Under the pieces are notes generated by a model. The model had not been told where the DNA came from, made no database searches, and saw only the letters and a list, made by a program, of their open reading frames with translations. Both the position numbers and the translations under genes were made by a program. Below, one piece after another: positions 1-11,500 of a stretch of DNA of 64,000 bases. The stretch covers positions 29,770,954 to 29,834,953 of the forward strand of contig JACDQD010000005.1 of assembly GCA_019843655.1 (NCBI GenBank), written 5' to 3'. Origin of the DNA: Lethocerus indicus. Lineage: Eukaryota > Arthropoda > Insecta > Hemiptera > Belostomatidae. How positions within the stretch are numbered: the first letter of the stretch is position 1; each line of letters opens with the position of its first letter.

Positions 1-1313
1 ACGATACTCGTCCCTTCCGATCTTATATACAATATACGTCTTACGGAAACGCGAACGCCGCTCCGACCGTAATAAAATGCCCGAAACTATAATAGTTAAC
101 GTACCGTATAATAACTCCCGGGAGGGGAGGACTTCAATCAATTGACGTTGACCTACCAGTAATATAGGAGACAGTGGATACCCGACATTATTCCAACAGG
201 TTGTATTTCATAACCATGAAACCACGTGTGACATTCCTTGCCTGTCGATTAATCCACCTATTTTATTTTCATTCGCCTCTTGATGAGAAATTTGAAATCG
301 AGCGCAGTTAAACGTAGCGAGGTAGGCTGTTATATTATTTTGCCATGCCTCAGCCCCTATATTTTAAATTATTCTTGATTGTACCTACCGATCATCGCTC
401 GCCTTTACTGTATTATACTGTCTATTATGCAGACGATACTGTAGGGCAATAGAGAAGGCGGTCCCCGGATATCAGAAGTCCGAACCGAATCTTTACGAGG
501 TTGAGACTTTACGAGGGTGAGATTTTACGAGGGGGGGTCGCTACGGAATTGTATTTCGCCGGCTAGAAATGCACGGAACAACGCGCGCGCCAAGATGGGA
601 TTAGGGCGATTCCGACACGTATGATGGACTGAATTGATGTGGACGTTGGCCGCGGACGGGAGGGAAGCTCAAGTTCAATTTCCGAAGCCCGGGCGTCGGG
701 GGCTGTTGTTGGGGGTGGGAGAGTTTGGAGGGTTGGGGGGCGGGGCGGTACCATTTGTCAGGGTCGCCCCGATAGCGCTAAACTTGTGTGTGATGCGGAT
801 CTGTGTGTGTCCGACCCCTCTTTTTCCCGGCATCACTTTTCCACCCCCGGCACCCCTTATCGCTCGCCAAGGACCGCTCTGGTAAACAAAGCCGTTTTTG
901 TCCCAAACTCCAGGGCCTACGTACACTTGAAACGCCACCAACGTTAGAAATTGCGAGTTTGCGACTGTTTAAATTTCGTCCCCTGTGTGTCATACCGGGA
1001 GGCCGACGGACAATTACGCATGCCGTTTCTCTCCACCAATATTGAAATTATGTTGTTCACTATCCAACACAAATATATCGGATTCGAAATATATTTTCCA
1101 ATTTGAAGGAATGCTTTTGTCGGATATAAATTAGCAAACACTGCACAAATCACCAATAGTAATATACCACATAACTCTGTAGCTGGTCCATTTCAATTTT
1201 TTCAACATTTTGTACAAAATTTAAACTGTCCTATCTGACGTATATTTTATGAATATTATTAGTTCGTACAACACTGTGTGAGAGATGAAATAATTTTTTT
1301 AATCCGGGTAGTG

Positions 1314-1367
<54 letters not shown>

Positions 1368-4300
1368 AGTTATACGATGCATTAGGGAATTAGAAATTTG
1401 AAAAACTCATTTAATAAATGGTGGTTAATGTCATTCTTTCATACCACAGTTGAATTTAAACAATTTATTTGGAGCCCCAGATGGTGCTTCTCAATATTCA
1501 CGTATTTTATTCTAAATTGTAGACTGGATTACGCATTTACGCTGCCTGTCAGGACTGTATTTGCACTAATTAATAATATACAAATTGTATTCGCTATACT
1601 TCTAACAGGATTCCTCTTACATGGGGAGGGGATGTTACGATTGGAAGAAACCAAAGTAAGTTAAGATGTATAAAAGACATCAGACGAAATTAATCTATAA
1701 TTCGATAAAATACGGAATAACGAGTATTTATCATTAAATTTATTTGATACAGAAATGCCATTATTTATTTTGCCTATATGTCGATAGGCATTGTTTGCTC
1801 ACAATTGTATCCGAATCCGACTAAGTAGTTTAATTGCAATTTTCCAGGCAGAATTAAAATATTGGGTTATAAAACTTGCGGTGTAAAACTGAGCACGGCT
1901 TGAGCGGGCTAAGGTAGGGGACAGAGATAGGGATTCAATTTATGGAAACACGACGATCCCTAGTTTCGAGATCGATATCAGACACGTCCGCGCGCCCTCC
2001 TCTGGCCCGTCCTCTCCCGGGCCCGGGCCGCTCCTTGAATTTTAATATAACGGAATAAATCGAAAGAGCCGAGTATTTTTGTAACTCGAATATTTATAAG
2101 AGAGATATGAGATTTTTATCGGGAAGTGGAGGGCGATATTAATTCGGGGTACCCGGGATTGCCCCAATGAAGGGGAACCATTTTTTTGTCGGAACGAGCG
2201 CCGATTTCAGAATATTTTTTTTACTTCTAATAAATGCAGGGTTCATTTTGATTCTGTTTGATTTGCTCATCCCAGGGAATTAATGATACCTACCAGGCGA
2301 AAATTAATCTGAAGGAAATTGCTCTGTTATAAAAATAATAAACGTACCCTAGATTCAACAATGGGTTAAACATATGTTATTACAGACATGTATTCTTTAA
2401 TGAGTTTGAGATATTAGAGTATTTTTGTCAGGTATTTGTAAATTTCGTAGAAATATTAAGTGAATCAATGGATTAAATAACATCTATCCAAAATTTTATT
2501 GTGTCCAAAAAAGTATTGTGGCAGTTATAAGGAACCTAATGTATTCTAAACCTTCCTTTCTATTCAATTGAATGCTATCGCACAACTGTTCTTTCATACT
2601 GACCGAAATATGACTTGCTTGAAAAATATACAGATTGTCCCACCCCACCTTTGCGGTTTTTGCCACATTCGAGAATGCAAACAATATTGAGTACGCAATT
2701 AAAAATTCACGAACGATTACACGTCTGAAAACTAAATACCGCCTCATTCAAGGGGCAAAAGATGTTTCCTTCTGAGAAATGCTCATTTACGTTGTATAAA
2801 TAACCCGAATTCCCTTTCCAGCCGTCCTTTTCACCGAATTGAATTGACCTCATGACTGAGAGGGTTACAAATTTACATTACTGCCCTTTTATATTACCCC
2901 CATTTCATTAATGGTAATGCGATTTGGGACGATATTTGTTAGATATAAAGTAATTATTATCATACCTAATCTGAGTCGTGAATGCTGAAGATATTAATCT
3001 ATAAGGGCATCTTGAAGACAGGCTTTCTTTAGGGATTTCTGGGTGCTCGGGATGCCTCTACGTTTGCCAGTCCTTCGTCCTCTTAAATATATTTATAGTT
3101 TTTATCTTTTTGTGTTCGTCGTATTGCCGTATGAGTAATGTAAACGGACAAATTCCTTAACACAATACTAGCCAATTTGAAATTAGTTATTTCTTAATAA
3201 ATGAGCAAAATATTATTATTTTTAAAAAACGGTATTTGAGATTTCCGATCGCATTAAGAAGTAAGTCTCCGCATTCACAAAACTGTTTTCCTCTAACGCC
3301 GTCGGGGTTAACGCGCTATTGAGGATTTCTAAAAGGCAATATTGTAAAGGTAAAAGATAAATTGCAGTGAAAACAGAGTCGTTTTGATAGTTAAAAATTA
3401 ACCGCAGGCTGGGCTCAAGTCTATTTGTAAGATCCATAGCCGGCCATTTCAGCAAATACAGTCTCTAATTCATTTTCAGGCCATAAAGGATATTTATAAG
3501 CGGGCAGAGAGAAAGGACCGAGAACAAAAGGGGACCGGGCACAGCCCGCCCGGCCCCAAAAGTATCTCTTTCTGAATAGTCAGGGGGTGGGGTCCGACGT
3601 TCAAATAGCCCCCGTCGAAATTGCTGTCATGTTACGCAATTTAAAGGAATTTCCCAATTATAACTCGGCCCGGGTGATGTCCTGTAATGGCCCTCCGCAA
3701 AACAGTAAACCCCGTCCCTTTATGTTAATATCCCTTAAGTTCCCTTCGAATTACAGAGGAAATACGAGATCTGGGCCAGGAAACGTCAGCTCACCCCTAC
3801 CCCTCAACCATCCTCCCCATCCACCCCCACGAGAGTATAGTTTACTTAAGCGCCCTCCACTAATTAGCCGGCTAACTTAACGCCTTGGCCCCAAAGCAAA
3901 TCTCCGATCTTAAAAATGATGCCCGCCATTTTACTATAAGTAAAATAAACAGACCGTTTTGGATTAAGTTCAGTAAGATAAATGAGCAGAAATTCGAGAT
4001 TATAAGGAACAGTTTTACTTTTACAGCGCACACTGCGACACCTTCTTACGGAATTCTTTACATTTATCTTTTTCTTTCAGCTTGTACAAAACGTGATTGT
4101 AATCCTGAAATATTTTGACATTGAAATATTTATTTTTCGGCAATAGAAAGAGGATAAGTCGAGAGAGATGTTACGGCAGGTCACGATTCCGAAGGGTCCA
4201 TAGTTTGAACTCTCGAGGAACCAGTTTCCGTGTCACAAAATAGGTGTATCTTTACCATTAATAGGGACACCTCTTGAAATTATTCATAGGTAAATGGTTT

Positions 4301-4726
4301 TAAATTAGAGAATCCTGAAGATCCTGATTTAATCAAATCCGTAAAAAAACCTAGTGTAAATTTTGGTTAAAATGATGTTGAAAGTCTGTAAATAGGAAAT
4401 CTAATTAGATTCTAGATTCAGTGGGCGCTTGGTGCGAAAGAGCCCCAGTCGATTGATTGTACCTGGTCCGACTAGAGCCGTTCACAATTTTATACACTTG
4501 TTAACAAGTTTTCCACCCGGTCCTGCACCACCCATCCATATTTTCATCCCCTTCTGGTCTTCTTGGAAATCTGTTTTCCATCCGGAATGAGGAAAATTGA
4601 GATCGAGAGCTGTCGAGGGGTACGAAATTAATTTCACACTTGTGTGTACTGCTGTTATTTTATTTAGTTTGATTGACTTGTGATTTTCTCAGATAAAAGC
4701 CTCCTAACCTAAGATAAACTTCCTAC
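1..4726. other. Non-coding, AT-rich with GC-richer patches
   Basis: I see no supportable gene here. AT-rich DNA alternates with GC-richer patches at about 480-1,000, 1,870-2,040 and 3,490-3,900. A (TA)n tract is listed separately. A perfect 14-bp palindrome (acttgttaacaagt) lies at 4,496-4,509. A good-looking plus-strand acceptor (ctttttctttcag) at 4,069-4,081 is followed by an open frame of only about 12 codons, too little to call a terminal exon. Confidence 0.6.
1317..1364. repeat. (TA)n microsatellite
   Basis: Uninterrupted alternating AT dinucleotides, about 24 units. Confidence 0.97.
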
Positions 4727-4814
4727 ATCCTGCCCCGTAATGATTTCTAATACTAGACCCGCACTACAGTTCTGTGATGCCTGAGTAGTGTTAGCGCCGT
4801 AATAAGTTACGGCG
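4727..4814 (-). CDS. Exon-like segment, copy A of a duplicated exon; unknown protein
   Basis: The minus strand is open through 29 codons, beginning with one base that completes a split codon (acceptor ..gatag|C) and ending at a possible donor GAT|GTAGGA. The peptide starts AVTYYGANTTQASQNC and ends EIITGQD. It has two potential N-glycosylation sites (NTT, NCS), so an extracellular segment is possible. I do not recognise the family. The case for coding is the comparison with copy B at 7,115-7,205: nearly all differences are silent or in third positions, both copies are open only in this frame and strand, and similarity stops abruptly at the proposed splice sites. The donor (GTAGGA) is weak and the acceptor has a poor pyrimidine tract, so this could be a decayed copy, a transposon-derived coding fragment or a structured RNA. 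No further exon of the same gene could be identified. Confidence 0.45.
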
Positions 4815-7114
4815 CTATCGACGGATACGAAGTTGATTTCATATTTTTTTGAACTGCTGAAAAAAGCGAGCAAAATTGGTCCTATAAGACTGGAACTATA
4901 AGAACCAAGTTGAGACACAGAACTCGTTATTAAATATCGTATAACGTAAAAACCGAATATACTTAGGAAAAATTGTTTTACAATGGTTTGTAAATATTTT
5001 TACGAAATACTCATTGACAGTTAAGCGGTATAAGATTGAAACAGAGGACGATTTCCTCAAATCAGAACGCAATTTGGAGAAATTTGTTTTAAAATATTTA
5101 TAAAATGATTTTGAGAATGAAATTACTTTTACAACGCAGCAGGGTCAATCCGATTAAATGATAAATGGCAAGTGGCTTGATACTGATGTAAAGAATATTT
5201 TTTTAAACATTCAGAAACATAAATTCGAAAAAGAATTAATCTTCCGATAAGCCTCAAATCATCGGTAAGCTGGCTGTGGAGTAGTTGATCTGCAATGGAA
5301 AATGGTCTCCGGAAGGGGCGAGTTGGGGCTCGGGCCAGTAGTAAATTAGGGAGGCGTTATAAATCTCTTTTCTTTATTTCCACTCCGGCTTAGTGTTTTT
5401 TATTTGGAGAATTTTCCACACTCAACTTCAAAAGTGTTCGAGATCAACTATAAATTGTTTCTAGACTGTTCGGCCGGCGAGTGCCCGCAGCCGCAGCATT
5501 CCTCCAATGTCCCCCACCTATTCGGATACAACTACCCTTTTTATATACCCCCCTTCAAATATTCTGCCATCAATTTTTAAGAGGGATATTTCAGGCATTA
5601 AAGGACGGAACGATAAGCTACTGTTCAGAAGTAATGAGAGATTTTTTTCCAAAAGCTGTTTTAAAGTTACGCTCTCAAACTACCTGGCGACTGTTTCGAC
5701 ATTTTTTATATAAAAACAATATGTAGAGCCTCTTGTGTTTGACATGAATCGGATAGCACGGAATAACATAAAGTTGGATCAGTTGTACTCAAATATATTC
5801 TTAAATATACGCCATCCAATTCATCTTTGCAAAACTTAAAGATGCATCATGTACAACTTTGTACAATACAAACATACGATGACCACTGAAACTGTATTTA
5901 CTGGACAAATTAGAAGGAATAGTCGTATTACCCGGAAGAATAAATTGACTATTCCCAGGCCGAGCATCTTAAAATAGACATATATTTAATTATAAATAAT
6001 AAAATATAAATAATAAAAATACAAAAGCGACTCTCCGCAGAATTCCTTAATTACGTAGTTAGGATGATGCAAAGTCGGTAATTTTATTTCTTTTATAATT
6101 AGGCTCTGGTTTTAGAGGTTTAATTTTGATAAAAGCATATACCTTGTCAATGCGCATACAATCCGGTAAATATTTGAATATATCCTCTGTATGGAGGCGG
6201 TTCTACTTCCGCCAGTTGCGTTTAGAAGGAGGATATTCCGAGTAAAGATTTTAGCCGGGCTCAACTCGGGTCGGATTCAATCAAAATAGACGACAATTTG
6301 TGTAAAATAAGTTAGCGGCAGCCTCGCGTCGAACAATAAACGTCAATCTCTCGACCCCCGATCCTAGAACCGGCCCCGATTTATACCTAGAATTAGCGAA
6401 TATATTTGCGGAGAAGGTAACGGTCAGCACTCGCCCAGCTCAGTTACGACCGTTAGTTCCGTTGCGTACCAATTAAAATCTGGAACGCGCGCGAACGGAT
6501 TCTAAAGAGTAACTGTCATAAATGTCCTAACGAAATTGATCCCGACGACAGGCTATCAATTTGTAATAGATCGGAAGCATTTTATTCGCATTTAACGGGC
6601 CGAAAATATATAGCATTCAATAACCGAAAAATGAACGACAACAATTAGGGCTTAAACGAGAACCGAATATTGGAAATACCAGTTATCGAATACAGTATTC
6701 TACCGAAAATAAAAATCGGATAAGCCGGGCTTAAAATATTTCAAAGAAATTAAAAATACTTTACGATATTTCAGTTTCTTTATTATTTACGGTATAAGGT
6801 GTACTAGTTGCCTTTAGTTATCCTTATGTATACTCTTGTGCAGTATTTTATAAGTGTTGTTCGTTTAGTTTTTTGATTTGTGATTTTCACAAAAGCCCCG
6901 TAAGAATAATAAATAATAGCAATATAAATAATATCGGTTATCTTGGAATCCTTGTCAATGAAGAATAATGCGTTAGTCGAATAACCGTAATTCCGTTGAG
7001 AAAATGGCGGCGGGAGAACCCAAAAACACATCAACTACAAACGAAAATAGCATAGAAAAATAATAGAACACCAGCGAAAATAATCCGCTTTTTAAAACGT
7101 TAATTACTCCCTAC
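4815..7114. other. DNA between the two exon copies (putative intron)
   Basis: Mostly AT-rich, with a GC-richer patch at about 6,230-6,520. Outside the two exon-like segments the flanks of copies A and B do not align well. One exception is a short shared stretch downstream of each copy on the minus strand (about 4,664-4,706 and 6,865-6,904, core aaaatcacaa), which may be chance. No third copy is seen. Confidence 0.5.
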
Positions 7115-7205
7115 ATCTTGCCCTGTAATGATTTCTGATACTAGACCCGCACTATAGTTCTGCGATGCGGGAGTAGTATTAGCGCCGTAATATGTTACGG
7201 CGGTT
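7115..7205 (-). CDS. Exon-like segment, copy B of a duplicated exon; unknown protein
   Basis: This is the upstream copy (minus strand) of the exon-like segment at 4,727-4,814. It starts after ..gagacag with one base plus 30 codons, exactly one codon longer than copy A, so the phase is kept. It ends at the same possible donor, GAT|GTAGGG. The peptide begins TAVTYYGANTTPASQNY. Against copy A the codon changes are ACT/ACA, AAC/AAT, TCA/TCG, ACG/ACA and CAG/CAA (all silent), GGA/GGG just past the donor, and three replacements (Q/P, C/Y, L/S). That pattern suggests past selection on protein sequence. Copy B replaces the cysteine of copy A with tyrosine and keeps the NTT glycosylation site. Mutually exclusive exons are one reading. 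Two relics of a transposon open reading frame are another. Confidence 0.45.
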
Positions 7206-7704
7206 CTGTCTCAATGGATGACAAGTATAATCATCATTATGGTTTTGTAATTCCTATATATAGGGTATTAAAAATTAATACTGGGGTAAAAAAAATTAAT
7301 AAAACACAACATTACCTATGCTAATGCTGACCAACTGCCTTATCGGAATACAACTATCGATTTTTACTGGATGACAAAAACCAATCAATATTCACCTGAT
7401 TCTGTAGCCAAAAAAACATAAGAATAGTCAAATTTGAATTTCTCGCAGATATACCGAGAGAATAATTTTTTAAAATTATATATATACATCTTTTCAGTTG
7501 AAGGCGGGGATAAAAAAGTGTATCGATAAATGATAATATAGTTTCAATTAATATCTTCCCTAAAAGCATCCATAACGATTTTATGTCACATAGTTAAGTA
7601 TTAGTCAAGGATAGGATTATGTAACAAATATTTAATATTAGATTGAATTTCAGGGGAGTGATTACGCTAGAGTGAAACTTAAAGGAGTAGGTGTAGTCAA
7701 TCGG

Positions 7705-7708
<4 letters not shown>

Positions 7709-7757
<49 letters not shown>
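7709..7757. repeat. (GT)n microsatellite
   Basis: About 24 GT units. On the minus strand it creates a poly-TH stretch in a spurious 182-codon frame. Confidence 0.97.
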
Positions 7758-7759
<2 letters not shown>

Positions 7760-8465
7760 AGAAAGCTGAGCGACAAAGTGAGCCGACGTGAAATCGAAAC
7801 CGTTACCCGTCGGATCAATCCCAACTGGGGAGCGGAAACCCTTCCACGGAAAATCCCTTTAAAATGAGAAAAGCGTCCGGTCGAAACTAAAACCGGGCAC
7901 GGGTCCAAATCCAGCCGCCCACGACAAAGGGACTTATGTTGGTGAGCCGGCCGAACAAAAAAAAGTTTCATCAATTTCCAAACTTGTCGCCCGTTAACTA
8001 AGACATTTATTTCATGGCTCACTCTATTTTCTTCGCCCTCTCTACTGGTTTCAGAAAGGTCTCGTCTGTTTTTATAGCTGTAATAGATCATTATTCCGTC
8101 CAAAATGATCGTACTGGCATATCTATTATTCAACATGTGCATACAGTACAGGAATGTTCATATATCAAGAAAATGTCTATATTTTTTTATGTTAAATTTG
8201 TTCAGGCGACAAGGGGAAAATAAATATACCAAATTAAAAGGTTACCAAATAAATATTTCGTATTTTTGGTGCGGCGACTACTTATTAATAGTTTCCAGTA
8301 GCAATTAAATAATCCGGCAAATTAAATGTGGCATAATCAGGTAGACAAAAGTTTTTATGCGCATATAAATCAGTTATTTAAGCGACGTACTGTTGTTTTT
8401 CAAATTATAATTTGAATGGAGCGTATTTGCTATTAATTACACGGACCGTACAAATAGAAGTTTAA

Positions 8466-8467
<2 letters not shown>

Positions 8468-8516
<49 letters not shown>
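8468..8516. repeat. (TA)n microsatellite
   Basis: About 24 uninterrupted TA units. Confidence 0.97.
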
Positions 8517-8520
<4 letters not shown>

Positions 8521-11500
8521 GATACTTCTTTTCACATAATAGAAACCGGTAATTAATTGGCCGTAAAATAGAGTAATATTATGATGTTGGGAGGAGAGGA
8601 AGCACTTATAAAAGACATACCTAAGTGGAGGTAGAGTGAAAATTAATTTGGGAGGCCGCAGTGGGGAAGAAAGGGTTTCAGTCGAGGGAGACCTTTTCAC
8701 TATTGTTCAAATCTTCACACAATGGACTCATCGGCGGCTGGGCCGGACCAGAGAGAGGCAGGGAGATGGAGAGTGATGATGGGTGAGAGGGAGAGGGGTA
8801 GAAAGAGGGTGAGTGGGAGAGTTAGCGTGGTGTTAGTGAGCGGGGGTGGGAAAGCACTGACTGTAACGAAGGGTTGAGCTAGTTCTCTCTCGAGCACTCT
8901 CGCGCCGCCCGTACACTAAATTGACTTAAACCGGTTGGTTTTCGGATTGGACAATACCAACAATGTGCGTCTGTGTGTAATCGAACGGTGAAATGTTGGA
9001 CTTTAAACGGCCAAACAAATGTTATTCACGGGCCAATAGAAAACAGGTGATTTAGGAGGGCAGAGCGGCTCGGTCGAGCCCTCATCGTCGCTCCGGAGAG
9101 TGGGGATCCGCTTTATACAGGGCGCGGACTAATTCAAACGATTGGCAACCGTGAAAATAAAACCCCCACTCCACCCCGAGAGATTTAGTGGTCTGAAAAA
9201 CCAAAAACAGCTTTGGTTTATTACACTACCGCGGTGAACACCTTCGCTGTTTCGCATAACGAACTAAACACGTATCATAAATTTCAGTTGAAAAATAGCA
9301 AAATTAACGTTGTTTATTACGCCATTAATAAGGGACTTAATTTACATGGATTTATAAGATTTACAGAAATCGTAATTTTTACGATTCGACCGATTTTGGC
9401 TTCTCGTCATCTGGTGGAGCATCCTGGTGGTAATCCTACTACTCTGTTATGCTTAACAGAACATTCTCGCTTAGCAATTGGATCGACACTCCACGATTCC
9501 CTTAATATGTGCCAGACTTTAGTGAGTAACTTCATTAACGAAAGGGTCCATATTGAAGATTGAATTACGTTAACATTTACAATTACAGGTCGCGCTTTAC
9601 CGAGTTAAGGGACTAGAAGAAATTGTCAAATTTTCTGAGAATTGAGTAACATTAAATTGCGCACGTCTAAATATAGGATGAGAAAATATTGTTTTGAAGG
9701 AAATACTCCACCAGTTTTAAGTACATAAAACCGAATAAACGATTGTATTCGTGGAATATATTCGTAGAATAAAGACAGAATGAAAAATGTGACCGTATGA
9801 CGGTGGAGGATGTAGAAAAAATCGATACGCCAACATTTTATTCTTAAGCACCGTAATTTTATATCTTGCCGAATTTTCGGCAAACTCGCTTCCACTCTTC
9901 TGTCGACGGCAGGCTTTCCCTCGGCCCAATTAAGTGACGGGTTTTACGGCGGCCGTGAAAAAGCTTTCGCCGTCGCCCACCGACGCTTTTCCGAGTCCGG
10001 AAAAAGTAACTCCGGCGACGGGAGCAGGGAGCAGTCACCTCGGCTAAGACTTTCCGGCCACCGTCGCCGACCCCATGAACGAAAGTCATTCCAATGCCCC
10101 GAGAATCTAACACGGCGCTAAAATACGCGATGCTGTGACGGTCTGATCTGAGCGAAAGGTTACACAAGTAAAAAAAAAAAACTATTAGGTCAAAATTATT
10201 ATATTGCCCTAATCCTGCGGTAACGACTTTTTTTCAATTATGAAAATTCACATCTCTATATTTTAATAAGAGCGAAAAATACTTAATGTGTAATAGAAAT
10301 TTGAAATATATGGGCTAAATCAACAATACTAATTAAGTCATCGTATCCTTAATGCAGCAATGTACTGAAGTACGGTATACGGACGAGACGGTCGGGGAAA
10401 CGGAAGAGTTATGGATGCATGGGGCCTACCGGCAGGAAACGGAGTTGACGCGACTGAGGGATAGCCAACCGGAGGGTCACGCGGAATGGGAAGACTTCCG
10501 GTGCACCCGGTAGCGGAGCGGAAGAGTTCTGGATTCTGCCGGCGGATAAACGGTACAGAGGCCAAACGAATACAATAATACATACAGCCCAATTCTAGAG
10601 AGAGGGGCGTACACAATGGTTCAGTGTAGTTAATTCTCAGAGTGGCGTATCGGAAATTTGAGGATTTCATTGCGTCAACGATATAGAAAAAGGGAGACAT
10701 ATACAGAGTGGGCCAGAAAGGGACATAGAGGATGGAGTGAAAACGGATGCGGACAAAAAATCGAAAGCAGTAAAAATAGCGGGTGAGTTGGGATGCGCAA
10801 TATAAAACCCCGGGGGAGGTGGAGTGGGCCCGGTGAACAAGTTGGCTTGAATAATGTACACTTCATATTGCACGGGGGCGGGCAGAACCGGGCCGTTTGA
10901 GAGCGAATAACAGAGAAGAGGTAGCGCGCAGTCGGGCGGTCCCGGCCCTCGCACAGATAAAGGCGGCGGCCCCATAAAGCGGATTTGTAAACAGTCAAGG
11001 CGGAGGGAGGAACTACCGCCCCCCACGGAATGATTTAAACTTCGAAACCGTTAAGTACTCGCTCAGACCAGGCCTACTAAAATTCGCCCATGTATAAAGA
11101 TAGACAGGAACACACCCCGACCAACTTCATCTGGCTCGTGACGAAAACAAAGTCATAAGCGCTGGATAAAGTCCCCAGATTTGGAAGTTTGACGGAAACG
11201 GTTATTCCCAGCCCCTCTGAGAAAATGATGAGTGCGTGTATTGTTGTTGAATACGCGCGACAACAGTGGGAAGAAAGTATGTCAATGATTCGAGTCGGAT
11301 GACAACGTTTGGACGATTTTTATTGATGGTAATAAATTTGTTACATCACCAAACGATTTTCCAACAAGATTTCCCCTTTTTTTAATGTGCGTTGAATTTA
11401 GCTGAAACATAGGCCGAATGAAATGTTTGACCCAAGGAATATTTTGCCAAAATCCGGGGTTTTAGATTCATGGCACACCTTAGAATGAATAAACATTAAA

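Noticed and set aside
4496..4509. 14-bp perfect palindrome acttgttaacaagt
   Set aside because: A single short palindrome is expected by chance in 64 kb and it has no partner or context.
7594..8142. 182-codon minus-strand open frame, the longest in the window
   Set aside because: It is carried by a (GT)n microsatellite that translates to poly-TH, has low-complexity flanks and no domain.
10338..11026. Overlapping minus-strand frames of 107-120 codons
   Set aside because: Several frames are open at once in GC-rich, proline/serine-rich sequence, with no family resemblance and no splice signals. They look like chance frames.
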